DNA from: Streptomyces luteolifulvus
Lineage (GTDB): Bacteria > Actinomycetota > Actinomycetes > Streptomycetales > Streptomycetaceae
Assembly: GCF_008806595.1 (NCBI RefSeq)
Contig: NZ_VZRB01000034.1
Span: 24,161 to 88,160, forward strand
Direction: 5' to 3'
DNA length: 64,000 nucleotides
Each line of letters opens with the position of its first letter. Within the stretch, counting starts at the first letter, position 1. Shown piece after piece: positions 39,519-48,617 of this stretch. Under the pieces are notes generated by a model. It made no database searches. It had not been told where the DNA came from and saw only the letters and a program-made list of their open reading frames with translations. A program made the translations under genes and the position numbers.

Positions 39519-42121
39519 CCGATCAGGCCGACGACACAGCGGCCGGTCAGGTCCTCGGTCTGCTGTCCGGCCTGGTCGACGCCGCCGACTGGCTCTACAA
39601 CCACTGGTACCTGCCCGCCCTGGTCATCGCCGCGAGCTGGGGGGTGGGCGAGATCGTGGCGCGGCGGCTCGCGGCGCGCGCCTCGGCCGAGCGGATGGCC
39701 CTGGAGCTGGTGCCCAACCGGCACTTCGCTCCGAGTCTGGAGGAGATCTTCCGCCGGGGCGTCCAGCTCGCCCGCGCCTCCACGGCCATGCCCTGGTGGG
39801 CGCCCCGCCGGGCAAAGACGGTGCAGATCCGGCTGCGCGCGGACGGCTCCAGCCCGCTGCGCTACCGCATCGAAGGCCCGGCCGGGGGCCAGCGGCTGCT
39901 GTCCATCACCCCGTTCGGGCCGGACGTCGCCGTCAGCCGGGCGAGGCCGATCGCCGACGAGCCGCGGACGCACACCGTACGGGCCGAGTTCATCCTGCGC
40001 GGCCAGCCCACCGCACCCTTGCGCGAGGTGCCTCTGGCCCCCGATCCGCTCCAGCCGCTTGTCGACGCCGTGGCCGACCTCCGCTTCGAGCTCGGCGACC
40101 TCGCCGAGATACGGCTCGACATCCAGCGCGCCCCCAAGTGGGCGCTGCGGGCGCGCCGCCTGCAGCTGATGGGCAACGCGCGCCGGTCCGAACGCCGGGA
40201 GGCCCAGCGGGCCGCGCGCTGGCTGCGCCAGGACGCCAGCGGCATCGAGGACTCGATGGGCTGGCAGCTGCAGCAGCTCCTCAGCGACAAGCCTGCCTCG
40301 GGCGGCGGACGTCGGCTGGTCATGCCACCCGTGCCCCGCCGGGTCGAGCCGGCCGAGGCGCTGGGCAAGCTCGCCGACGACGACCACCTGGTCCGAGTCC
40401 AGCTGCTCGTGATGTGCGCCTCGAACACCGAGGGCCGCGCCCAAGCCCGGCTCGCCCAACTCCAGGCCGCCCTGGACGTGTTCGGCGGCCGCTCCCGGTG
40501 GGCCATGCGCGGCTGGCGCCTGGGTCCGTGGCGGATCGGCGCCGACCACTGGCCCACGCGCCACGGATTCGAGCGCCGCTGGAACCTGGGGCACTGCCAG
40601 CCGCCCCGCGCCAACTGGGTCCGGCTGGAAGAGCTGACCGGCCTGCTCAAGCCGCCCACCACCAACTGCCGTCTGCCGGTGCTCGCCGCTGACCTGCCGT
40701 CGTTCGAGTTCGGTAATCCGGAGCTGCTGCTGCAGGGCATCTACCGGGGACCGGACGGCCGGGAGCGCATGGTCGCCACCTACGCCGAGGAGACCCTGTT
40801 CGAGGTCGGGGTGGGCAAGGCCGGCGGCGGCAAGACCGAGCGAGCTTTGGCGCAGGCGATCGGCTGGGCGCATACCGGGGGCGGGCTGCTGTTCGTCGAC
40901 CCGCACCGCGACTCCTGGCCGCGGGCCACCACGTTCCTCGCGCACGACCACCTGATGCGGCGGATCGCGCTCGTCGACCTCAACGGCCTGGGCGCCAACC
41001 CGCGGGTGAGTTCGTGGAATCCGCTCGGCATGCACCAGGGTCAGACGGCGCACGAGGTCGTCGAGGCCATCACCGACGCCTACGCCTCCGCGCTGGCCTG
41101 GGACGACGCGACCGCACCGCGTGCGATCACCGTCCTGACCACCGCACTGGCCGTCCTGGTCGCCGTCAATGAGGCGGCCTGCCAGGCCGGCCGTCCCGAG
41201 GACCAGGCCACGATCTTCCACGTGCGGGCGCTACTCACCGATCCCGCCTTCCGCAAGACGGCGCTCGCCACGGTGGGCGGCCGTCTGGACGAGGAGACCC
41301 GTTCCTGGTGGCAGGTGGTGTTCCCGGCCTTGCCGCCGGACGCATTCACGGTGGTCCTCAACCCGATCGCCCGGCTCGCCGCCAACCCGGTCACCCGTGC
41401 CTTCCTCGGCCAGCCGGTCGGGGTCTACAACATCCGCGCGGCGATGGACTCGAAGATGGTCCTGTGGGTGTGCCCGGGCGGCAACGGGCCCACCGACCGG
41501 CTGGTGACCGCGCTGCTTGCTCGTGACCTGCTGCGGGCCGTGCGCTCGCGGCGTGACACCCCGGAAACCGGGCGGGTGCCGTTCCGCCCATACTTCGACG
41601 AGCTGATCACACTGACCGGCGCGGCGCCGGAGACCATCGCCGCGATGTTCGAGGACTTCCGCAAGTACAAGTGCCAAGTCCACGGCATGACCCAGCTGTT
41701 GGCCCGCCTGCCTTCGCCAGTTCGGCTGTCGCTGGTGCAGAACGCGTCCACGCTGGCCACCACCGCCGGGTCGAAGTCCGCGATCGCACCGATCACCGCG
41801 GAGTGGGGCGATGACCCCAGCCCGGACCGGGTGGCCACCATGGAGCGGTTCGAGCACTACGTGTCCATGAACGTGCACGGGCGTCGGGTGGGTCCGGTGC
41901 AGCTGCGTGGGCCCCATCTCGACGCGGTCTTCGCCGCTCAGGCCCGTCCGCGGCAGGTTCCCGCGCTGGAGCGGGCCGCCCTCGCCAACGCCGGAGCGCT
42001 CCCACTGGATCAGCTCACCGACCTCGCAGCCGAGCAGCTCGGCCGAGTCGCCGCCTTCCTCGCCGAGCGCTACCCCGCCGGCGCCGCCACCGTGTCTCTA
42101 GCGAAGGAGGAATACGAGTGA
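39515..42121 (+). CDS. TraG/VirD4-like ATPase (probable coupling protein)
   Basis: The 868-residue protein has one membrane helix near residue 27-45 (LPALVIAASWGVGEIVA), a long soluble N-region and a P-loop motor: VGKAGGGKTERA (Walker A, near 433) and RPYFDELITL (Walker B, near 692). The late segment KCQVHGMTQLLARLP corresponds to the conserved sensor/glutamine motif of the TraG/VirD4 and related HerA-type ATPases. Such proteins bring DNA to the conjugation channel. GTG 39515 is chosen because it overlaps the previous stop; GTG 39494 is an alternative. It is the last gene of the transfer operon. No relaxase is adjacent, so the replication-relaxation protein at 2247 is a possible partner. Confidence 0.78.
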   Translation: MTDQADDTAAGQVLGLLSGLVDAADWLYNHWYLPALVIAASWGVGEIVARRLAARASAERMALELVPNRHFAPSLEEIFRRGVQLARASTAMPWWAPRRAKTVQIRLRADGSSPLRYRIEGPAGGQRLLSITPFGPDVAVSRARPIADEPRTHTVRAEFILRGQPTAPLREVPLAPDPLQPLVDAVADLRFELGDLAEIRLDIQRAPKWALRARRLQLMGNARRSERREAQRAARWLRQDASGIEDSMGWQLQQLLSDKPASGGGRRLVMPPVPRRVEPAEALGKLADDDHLVRVQLLVMCASNTEGRAQARLAQLQAALDVFGGRSRWAMRGWRLGPWRIGADHWPTRHGFERRWNLGHCQPPRANWVRLEELTGLLKPPTTNCRLPVLAADLPSFEFGNPELLLQGIYRGPDGRERMVATYAEETLFEVGVGKAGGGKTERALAQAIGWAHTGGGLLFVDPHRDSWPRATTFLAHDHLMRRIALVDLNGLGANPRVSSWNPLGMHQGQTAHEVVEAITDAYASALAWDDATAPRAITVLTTALAVLVAVNEAACQAGRPEDQATIFHVRALLTDPAFRKTALATVGGRLDEETRSWWQVVFPALPPDAFTVVLNPIARLAANPVTRAFLGQPVGVYNIRAAMDSKMVLWVCPGGNGPTDRLVTALLARDLLRAVRSRRDTPETGRVPFRPYFDELITLTGAAPETIAAMFEDFRKYKCQVHGMTQLLARLPSPVRLSLVQNASTLATTAGSKSAIAPITAEWGDDPSPDRVATMERFEHYVSMNVHGRRVGPVQLRGPHLDAVFAAQARPRQVPALERAALANAGALPLDQLTDLAAEQLGRVAAFLAERYPAGAATVSLAKEEYE

Positions 42122-42583
42122 TCACCTCCCAGCCGCACGACCACAGGCCGTATCGTCCGGTCGCACTCCGAGTCCGGTCGAGTCGCAGTCGCAGTCAGCG
42201 CCTGGCCGTGCTGGGGCAGCACCGCATGGCGACCACCGCTGCAGCTCGCCGGCGGGCAGCCGTCCTCGCCGCTGGACATGCTGGCCGAGTTCGGGGGCGT
42301 CCAAATAGGCGATGGCGACCCCCGGTGTGGCCGCGTCCGGGTCAGCGTCGACGACCGGCGCGGTCCAGAACCCGCTGACGCGGCGGGCGGCGTCGACCTC
42401 GCGTCGGAAGCGCTCCCGGACTGGGGGGTCGCCCGGCCTGATCGGCGCGGATCGTCTTGACCGCGACACGGCGGCCTCCGGGCGACTGGGCGAGGTAGAC
42501 GTGCCCATGCCGCCGGCGCCGAGACGGCCCACAACGATGAAGGCACCAAACCATTCGGGATCGCCCGGTTGCAGTTCCTGCAT
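42122..42583 (-). pseudogene. Serine/threonine protein kinase, frameshifted N-terminal fragment
   Basis: The minus strand from ATG 42583 (with GGGGGAGG upstream) reads FGAFIVVGRLGAGGMG, the glycine loop of a Ser/Thr kinase. It shifts by one base near 42505 into HVYLAQSPGGRRVAVKTIRA, which holds the catalytic Lys, then shifts back near 42440 into VRERFRREVDAARRVSG and a later YLDAPELGQHV. The catalytic loop and everything after are missing because the gene stops against the transfer operon end. It is therefore a truncated, twice-frameshifted remnant. The two shifts compensate each other, so sequencing error is possible for the shifts but not for the truncation. Confidence 0.72.
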
Positions 42584-42722
42584 CCCTCCCCCGGGTGTGT
42601 CGTTGGCCAGGTGTACAGGCTGTTTCAACCTACCTGCGGGGGAGGCTGTGATGAGCGAAGGAATTGACCGACAAATCGACTTCAGGTTCCGCAAGTGACC
42701 AGTTACGTCCCGAGTTGTACGC

Positions 42723-42753
42723 GTCAACTCAACTATCTTGCTGGGAAGTTGAC
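42723..42753. promoter_or_regulatory. Inverted repeat before the lipoprotein gene
   Basis: GTCAACT (42723-42729) and AGTTGAC (42747-42753) form a 7-bp inverted repeat, and TTGACA (42749) could be a -35 box. The stretch from 42700 to 42790 is AT-rich for this DNA and lies 130 bp before the GTG at 42882. It is the likely promoter of the lipoprotein/Tad operon. Confidence 0.4.
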
Positions 42754-42881
42754 AGGCATATGCGTAATCTTGCAGTCACGCAAACGCATTACCGCAGCTG
42801 GACCAGGCCGCGGAACTGGACTGCCGTCTGTCGGCGGCTCAGGCAGCGGTCACGTCACACCGCGCCTTACGGGGAGGCACC

Positions 42882-43478
42882 GTGAAACGCCGCGCACACC
42901 ATTCCGCTGTTCACTTCCGTAACCCTGTCGGCGCGTCCCTCACGCTGTGCGCCCTGCTCGCCTTGACCGCGTGCAGTTCGCCCGACGGGAAGGACGAGGC
43001 AACCGAGAAGTCCCCGACAGCCTCACAGTCCCCCACAGAGTCCGCCGCCGCTGACCCGAAGGAGACGGCGAAGAAGGAAGCGATCGCAGCGTACGGGGCC
43101 TACTGGCGGGAGATGGAGAAGCTCTATGCCGACCAGACCGGCAAGAGCGCCCACCTGGACCAGTACGCAGCCTCCGCCGCCCTGAAGAATGCCCAGGCTG
43201 ACTCCAAGCGGGCCCATGACGGCGGCAACGTCATCGTCGGCGACGTGACGATCACCGAATCGACCGTCACAAAGGCTGACGCGACGGCGAAGATTCCCAA
43301 CGTCGCCCTCTCGAACTGCCTCGACATCTCGAAGTGGCAGACCGTCGATGCCAAGACCAAGAAGCCGGCAGATCTCCCCGACAACCGGCTGCTGAAGTAC
43401 CTGATCGTCAGCACAGTCGAGAAGTATCCGGAAGGGTGGCGCGTCACCCGCGACGAGCCTCAGGGGAAGTCATGCTGA
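42882..43478 (+). CDS. Secreted lipoprotein
   Basis: The 198-residue protein has a basic N-terminus, a hydrophobic core and the lipobox LTAC (LCALLALTAC, Cys near residue 31), so it should be lipid-anchored outside the membrane. A Ser/Thr/Glu-rich linker follows, then a small domain of NTF2-like character (AYGAYWREMEKLYADQ at its start, EGWRVTRDE at its end). It overlaps the next gene by 7 bp. In Streptomyces, such lipoprotein-plus-secreted-protein pairs often precede Tad or transfer genes. The exact role is unknown. Confidence 0.75.
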   Translation: MKRRAHHSAVHFRNPVGASLTLCALLALTACSSPDGKDEATEKSPTASQSPTESAAADPKETAKKEAIAAYGAYWREMEKLYADQTGKSAHLDQYAASAALKNAQADSKRAHDGGNVIVGDVTITESTVTKADATAKIPNVALSNCLDISKWQTVDAKTKKPADLPDNRLLKYLIVSTVEKYPEGWRVTRDEPQGKSC

Positions 43479-44365
43479 AACGCAGCATCGTCATCACCGC
43501 AGCGACCTTAGTGGCCACGCTCGCCGCCCCCGTCAGCGCATACGCGGAAGACGACCCTCAGGGAGACGGCAGCACCGACTGCTCCCTGTTCACCTGCCAG
43601 GTCGAGGTCGACGTCCCCGGCCAGGGCGGTGGCCAAGCAGGAGGCACCGACGGCACAAGCGGACCAGGCCGAAGCAGTTCATCTGACGGTGATGACGACG
43701 CCTTCAAGAAGGTCTGCAGATACACACTCGCAGATCCGCAACCACCCGCAGGCAGCCTGGACTGGCATGGCCACGAACCCGGCGACGGGGCAGTGTACGA
43801 ACAGGAATGCGGCATAGGTGACTTCACCAACACCATCGCTCGGATGGTCTGGTTACCCGAGCCGCCCGAGCAGGAGACCATCGATCCGGCCGTCCTCGCG
43901 CAGCAAGCCGTGGACAAGATGACCCTGCTCGGCCCCGACATCGGCATCACCCCCAAGCCCGGCGGCAAGGGCGTCGTCGGCATGCCGGTGTACATGTGGA
44001 CCGAGAAGGGCCCTGAGACCTACGGCCCCAACACCGCCAGTGCCTCCGCCGGCGGACTCACCGTCACCGCCATCGCCAAGGTCAAGAAGATCGTGTGGAG
44101 GATGGGCGACGGCCAGGCCGTTACCTGCACCACCGCCGGTACCCCCTACAAGGCCGCCTACGGCAAGCAGCCCTCTCCTGACTGCGGTTACCGCTACACC
44201 GAGCCCTCGTCGACCACCTCGACCGGGAAGTACCACGTCACCGCTACGTCGACGTGGACGATCGACTGGCAGGTGACCGGTGGAGGCGGGCAGACCGGGC
44301 AGCTCACCGAGATCCGCAACAGTGCGGTGGACATCACCGTTGCCGAGGTGCAGGTCCTCAACTGA
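43472..44365 (+). CDS. Secreted unknown protein beside the pilus operon
   Basis: The 297-residue protein has a clear signal peptide (LKRSIVITAATLVATLAAP, cleavage near SAYA-ED, about residue 25). The mature part has several cysteines (CSLFTC near the start, VCRYTL, QECGIG, TCTTAG, DCGYRY) and ends in a beta-rich domain with TATSTWTIDWQVTGG. The ATG at 43472 follows AGGGGAAG inside the preceding gene. It has no catalytic motif. Homologues I recall from Streptomyces plasmids are loosely labelled ATP/GTP-binding, but I see no P-loop here. A surface role in mating or pilus function is inferred from position. Confidence 0.62.
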   Translation: MLKRSIVITAATLVATLAAPVSAYAEDDPQGDGSTDCSLFTCQVEVDVPGQGGGQAGGTDGTSGPGRSSSSDGDDDAFKKVCRYTLADPQPPAGSLDWHGHEPGDGAVYEQECGIGDFTNTIARMVWLPEPPEQETIDPAVLAQQAVDKMTLLGPDIGITPKPGGKGVVGMPVYMWTEKGPETYGPNTASASAGGLTVTAIAKVKKIVWRMGDGQAVTCTTAGTPYKAAYGKQPSPDCGYRYTEPSSTTSTGKYHVTATSTWTIDWQVTGGGGQTGQLTEIRNSAVDITVAEVQVLN

Positions 44366-44412
44366 TCGCGCTCACCGCGCACCAGAGAACTCCCGAAAGG
44401 TTCCTGTCCGAC

Positions 44413-45096
44413 ATGGAAGCCACTGCGCCAGCCGTGCCGCGCCCGACCGGCTCAGACCGCTCCGAGCTGCCGATCACCACCACGGCGCCCGTCAAGCGGG
44501 AACGCCGGTGGTCGGTGGTCGCCTTGTGCATCGTGCTCGCGGTGATCTGCGCCCTGACAGCAGCCTGGGCGGTCAACTCCGCCAGCGATCGTACGAAGGT
44601 CCTCGCCGTCGCCCGCGACGTGCCGGCCGGCCAGGCCCTCACAGCGTCCGACATCACCGTCGCGGAGGTCTCCGCCGACGCTGCGCTCTCGCCGCTGCCA
44701 GCCGCCGACAAGACCTCGGTGATCGGCAAGCGGACGGCCGTCGACCTGCGCAGGGGTGGGCTGTTGCTCGCCTCGCAGCTGGCCCCCGGCACCGGTCTGG
44801 GGGACGAGCAAGAGCAGGTCGGCGTCCAGATCAAGCGCGGCATGGGCCCGGCTGGGACCCTCGCCCCCGGCGACAAGGTCAAGGCGGTGACGACCCCCGC
44901 CCAGGGAGACGAACTGCCCAAGGGCGGCGGCGTAGCCCCGGAGACGATCGACGCCACGGTCGTCTCCGTCTCCAGGCCCGACGCCTCCGGCACCGTCGTG
45001 GTCAACCTCGCCGTCGGAACGGACGAAGGCGCCATCCTGGCCACCCGCGCCGCCCTGGGCCGTGTCGCCCTCGTCCGGGAACCGCGGAGCAACTAG
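44413..45096 (+). CDS. SAF-domain protein (CpaB-like)
   Basis: The 227-residue protein has one membrane helix (about 34-56, SVVALCIVLAVICALTAAWA) and then a SAF domain: VLAVARDVPAGQALTASDIT (about 62-81), the classic start of CpaB/FlgA-like proteins, and GKRTAVDLRRGGLLLASQL. Unlike CpaB it is short and lacks the large C-terminal domain. ATG 44413 follows GAAAGG. In Tad systems CpaB helps the outer channel; in Gram-positive bacteria such short SAF proteins accompany Tad genes. It opens the run of Tad genes. Confidence 0.75.
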   Translation: MEATAPAVPRPTGSDRSELPITTTAPVKRERRWSVVALCIVLAVICALTAAWAVNSASDRTKVLAVARDVPAGQALTASDITVAEVSADAALSPLPAADKTSVIGKRTAVDLRRGGLLLASQLAPGTGLGDEQEQVGVQIKRGMGPAGTLAPGDKVKAVTTPAQGDELPKGGGVAPETIDATVVSVSRPDASGTVVVNLAVGTDEGAILATRAALGRVALVREPRSN

Positions 45097-45099
45097 CCC

Positions 45100-45981
45100 A
45101 TGCCCGTCACCGCACTCGTCTCCGCGAAGTCCTCCGGCGTCACCGCCACGGCGCTCGCCCTCACCCTCGCCTCCAAGCGACCTTCCCTGCTCGTCGAGTG
45201 CGACCCGGCGGGCGGCACCATCCGCGCTGGCCTGCTCGGGGGCCAGCCCAAGGCCAACGCCGGCATCGGCATCTACTACCTGGCCCGTGCCGAACGTACC
45301 GGCACCGAGGCCCTCGCTCACGCCTTCGCCTCCCATCTTTATGACCTCGACGAGGCCGGCCACCGGAAACTGCTGCTCGGCCTGACCGACCCGGCCCAGG
45401 CCGCCGCCTTGGCCCGCACCTGGCCCGCGCTCGCCGACGTCCTGCACGTCATGGCCCACCAAGCCGGCCACGATGTCTACATCGACGGCGGCCGCCTCGC
45501 CCTGGAGGCCGGACGCCTTCACCCGACCCTCACTCCGGCCCCGCTCCTGTACCGGGCCGACCTGGTTCTCCTCGTCGTGCGGGGAACCGAGCAGTCCCTC
45601 GCCCTGGCCCGGCACGTCATTCCCTCGCTGCGCACCGCCCTGCACGAGCAGGGCTCCGGCGCGGATGCGCTCGGCTTGTTGCTGATCGAGGAAGGTGACT
45701 TCCGTGCCCACCAGGTCGGTGCAGCCCTCGAGGTGCCGGTGATCGCCGCTCTGCCCTATGCCGCGGACGTGGCCCACTACCTCACCGCCGGCGGCAGTCC
45801 TCCTCGCGGCTACGGCCGTAGTCCGCTGCTGCGGTATGCCCGTACGGCCGCCGAGCAGATCGAGGCCGCGGCGTCCCGCCGCCAGCTCCAGCAGCAATAC
45901 GCGCCTGCCGCTCCCCACCTGGCCGGGATCCTGCAGCGGCTGACCCAGCAGCACAGCGAAGGGGGAGTGAAGCATGGCTGA
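45100..45981 (+). CDS. CpaE/MinD-like P-loop protein of the Tad operon
   Basis: The 293-residue protein has the outline of a CpaE/TadZ ATPase: an N-terminal ALVSAKSSGVTATALALTLA in place of the deviant Walker A, then LLVECDPAGGTIRAGL (near 30-45), and a later DLVLLVVRGTEQSLALARHV segment. The usual KGGxGKT lysine pair is missing (KSSGVTAT), so ATP binding is doubtful. TadZ proteins place the pilus machine in the cell. The start lies 3 bp after the SAF gene, and it overlaps the CpaF gene. Confidence 0.72.
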   Translation: MPVTALVSAKSSGVTATALALTLASKRPSLLVECDPAGGTIRAGLLGGQPKANAGIGIYYLARAERTGTEALAHAFASHLYDLDEAGHRKLLLGLTDPAQAAALARTWPALADVLHVMAHQAGHDVYIDGGRLALEAGRLHPTLTPAPLLYRADLVLLVVRGTEQSLALARHVIPSLRTALHEQGSGADALGLLLIEEGDFRAHQVGAALEVPVIAALPYAADVAHYLTAGGSPPRGYGRSPLLRYARTAAEQIEAAASRRQLQQQYAPAAPHLAGILQRLTQQHSEGGVKHG

Positions 45982-47581
45982 CACCCACCAGCGTCCCGGC
46001 GTCAACGGGCACCAGCCGGCCATGGGCCGCGAAGACATCGTCGGTCTCCTCGCTGGACACCTCACCCAGCGCCGCGCGCCCGAGGCGCGGCCCGCCCCCG
46101 CTGCACAGCCAGTCCCAGCGGCCGCGGTCCCGTCGACGCGGACCGACCCCGCTGCGGTGCCTCGCCTGGCCGACCTTCCCGGTGAGCTGCCGGTGGACTG
46201 GGAAGTCATCGAGACACTGCAGGCAGAGATCTCCAAGCAGCTCACCGCACGCGACCCGCAGCGGCTCATGGAGGAAGCCGACCGGCGGGCACTCGCACGC
46301 TCCCTGGTCACCACCGCCGTCGCGGACTGGGCCGCCAAGTATGCCCAGGCCAACGTGCCGCTCACCGAGGCGCAGGAACAGGCCATCGCCATCGCGGTGT
46401 TCAACTCCATGTACCGGGGCGGCCGCCTGCAGAGCCTGCTGGATGAGGACGGCGTCGAGGACGTCATGGTCGATGGCCTGCGCGCCCACGTTGAATACCT
46501 GGACCGGCCGCGCCGCACCATCGAACGGGTTGCCGACTCCCACGAGGAACTCATCTCCTGGGTCAACCGGATGGCCCGCCTGTCCGGCCACGGCGAACGC
46601 GGTTTGACCCAGTCCACCCCGATGGTGGGCTTCCGCATGCCCGACGGCTCCCGCGTGACCGCCTCCATGCTCACCAGCCGCCCGTCGGTCGTCATCCGTA
46701 AGCACCGGCTGCGCGACACCGGGCTGGACGAGCTGCGCCGGTGGGGCACCCTCAACCCGCTGCTGCAGTACTTCCTGCGGGCCTGCGTCCAGGCGCGGAT
46801 GAACCTGCTCGTCGTCGGCGATATGGGCGCCGGCAAGACCTCCCTGCTGCGCGCGCTCGGCCGGGAAATCCCCGCTGATGAACGCCTCGTCACCCTGGAG
46901 TCCGACCGCGAGCTGTATCTGGACGAACCGGCCGCCTCCGGCAGGCCCGGCCCCCTCACCTACGCGTTCGAGGCGAGGCAGAGCAACGGTGAGATCCTCG
47001 GTGACAAGAAGGCCGGCGAGGTCACCATCGCCGACATGTTCGCCACCGCCCTGCGCTACAACGCCACCCGCGTCGTCGTCGGCGAGGTCCGCTCCACGGA
47101 GATCGTGCCGATGCTGCAGGCCATGTCCGCTGGCGGTTCCGGGTCGATGTGCACCATGCACGTGCGCCGCCCGCACGCCATCATCAGTCGCCTGGTGCAG
47201 CTGTGCACGGAGGCCAGCATGGCCACCGAGGCGGCCCACCATCTCATTGCCGCCTCCGTCGACGTGGTCGTCTACATCGCTTACGACTGGGACGACGTGA
47301 AGTACGGCGGCCGTAAGCACCGCTACATCAGCCACGTCTACGAGGTCCACGACGTCGTTGGCGAGGGCGGCCGCCCCACCACCACCGAGATTTTCGGCCC
47401 CGCCGGCCCGCGAGAGCCGCGTGCGGTGTTCAAGAACATGCCCTCCTTCATCGGCGAGCTGGAGAACAAGTCCCGTTTTCCCGACCTCGAGGGCGCCCCT
47501 TCTTTCAACCGCGCCTGGCTCACCGACAATCCCCTGGGCGCGTGGGGCGGGCCCCTGCAGCGAAAGGGCCCCTCGTCATGA
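45974..47581 (+). CDS. cpaF: CpaF/TadA pilus ATPase
   Basis: The 535-residue protein is a GspE-type secretion ATPase: GDMGAGKTSLLRAL (Walker A, near 282), the Asp-box region LESDRELYL, ATRVVVGEVRSTE (Walker B, near 366) and SGSMCTMHVRRPH (His-box). The N-terminal 130 residues carry a Pro/Ala linker and a winged segment (LTEAQEQAIAIAVFN). Such ATPases power assembly of Tad/Flp pili; related Kps-type ATPases also serve as VirB11 in conjugation. No separate VirB11 is present, so this gene could serve both machines. It overlaps the preceding gene by 8 bp. Confidence 0.88.
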   Translation: MADTHQRPGVNGHQPAMGREDIVGLLAGHLTQRRAPEARPAPAAQPVPAAAVPSTRTDPAAVPRLADLPGELPVDWEVIETLQAEISKQLTARDPQRLMEEADRRALARSLVTTAVADWAAKYAQANVPLTEAQEQAIAIAVFNSMYRGGRLQSLLDEDGVEDVMVDGLRAHVEYLDRPRRTIERVADSHEELISWVNRMARLSGHGERGLTQSTPMVGFRMPDGSRVTASMLTSRPSVVIRKHRLRDTGLDELRRWGTLNPLLQYFLRACVQARMNLLVVGDMGAGKTSLLRALGREIPADERLVTLESDRELYLDEPAASGRPGPLTYAFEARQSNGEILGDKKAGEVTIADMFATALRYNATRVVVGEVRSTEIVPMLQAMSAGGSGSMCTMHVRRPHAIISRLVQLCTEASMATEAAHHLIAASVDVVVYIAYDWDDVKYGGRKHRYISHVYEVHDVVGEGGRPTTTEIFGPAGPREPRAVFKNMPSFIGELENKSRFPDLEGAPSFNRAWLTDNPLGAWGGPLQRKGPSS

Positions 47582-47624
47582 CGCCACCCGCCCCTACCCC
47601 TCGGGCAGACGCGGGGGAGGCAAG

Positions 47625-48617
47625 GTGACCATCTCCGAACTTGCCCTGATCGCGGCCCTGTTCGCCGTTCTTGCCGTCGTCGCCCTCATTGTGCTCGTGC
47701 GCGAGATCCGCGGCCGGGTGCCCGATCCGCTCAAACCGCGCCGCCAGTTCGCCGTGCGAGTCCAGCACGCACGGGCCGAACTGCCGGAGAAGTGGCAGGC
47801 CCGCTGGCGCTACCTGGTCTCCACCGCCGCCATCGTCACCCTCGCAGTGTGGGCATACACGGGCTGGCCCATCCACGGCCTGCTCGCCGGAACCGCCGTC
47901 CTCGGCCTGCCCTTCGTGCTCAACCCCGGCACGTCCGGGCAGGCGCGCATCGAACGCCTCGAAGCCCTCGCGCAGTGGCTCAACCACCTCGCCGGCGTGC
48001 ACACCGCGGGTATCGGCCTGCCGGCCACGATCCGCTCCTCAGCGAAGAACGCTCCCGCGCCGATCGCCGCGAGCGTCCGCGCGCTGTCCGAGCGGCTGCG
48101 CTCCGGCATGGAGGCCCACGACGCCTTCGACCTGTTCGCCGACGAGATGGCCGATGGCGTCTTTGACCACGTGGTGCTGCTCTTCCAGTCGCACGCCGTC
48201 TACAAGGGCCCCGGCCTCGCGGACGCGCTTGAGGCCATGGCCGTCACCATCCATCAGCAGGCCGCCGACGCCCGCGACGTCGAAGCCGACCGGGCCAAGG
48301 TCCGCAAGTCCGCCCGCATGGTGTCCATCGTCGTCCTCATCGTCGTTCTCGGTTGCATGCTCAACGAGGCCTGGTCTGACTGGTACCAGACCCCGGCCGG
48401 GCAGGTCGTGCTCGCCCTTCTCGGCGGCGGCTTCGCCTGGACGCTGATGATGCTGCGCCGCATCGCCCGCACCACCCCCGACCCGCGCCTGATCGAGATC
48501 GACAAGCACCGCACACGGGACCTCGTCCTCGGCTACGCCTTCGGCGCAGGTGACACCCGTCCGCAGGCCTGGGCCACGGCGGCCGCCGCACCTGCGCGGA
48601 AGGAGGACCCACGATGA
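47625..48617 (+). CDS. tadB: TadB-like pilus inner-membrane protein
   Basis: The 330-residue protein has membrane helices near 5-27, 60-75, 80-95, 225-245 and 255-275, with a soluble T2SSF domain between (about 108-215, including LEALAQWLNHLAGVH and the late FDHVVLLFQSHAVYKGPGLA). This is the TadB layout, one of two GspF-like platform proteins. GTG 47625 follows GGGGGAGG. A 43-bp gap separates it from cpaF, and its stop overlaps the next start (ATGA). Confidence 0.82.
   Translation: MTISELALIAALFAVLAVVALIVLVREIRGRVPDPLKPRRQFAVRVQHARAELPEKWQARWRYLVSTAAIVTLAVWAYTGWPIHGLLAGTAVLGLPFVLNPGTSGQARIERLEALAQWLNHLAGVHTAGIGLPATIRSSAKNAPAPIAASVRALSERLRSGMEAHDAFDLFADEMADGVFDHVVLLFQSHAVYKGPGLADALEAMAVTIHQQAADARDVEADRAKVRKSARMVSIVVLIVVLGCMLNEAWSDWYQTPAGQVVLALLGGGFAWTLMMLRRIARTTPDPRLIEIDKHRTRDLVLGYAFGAGDTRPQAWATAAAAPARKEDPR

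Noticed and set aside
42118..42378. An 86-codon plus frame coupled to the end of the VirD4-like gene.
   Set aside because: It is the reverse of the kinase remnant, its product is an Arg-rich run, and no homologous feature can be seen.
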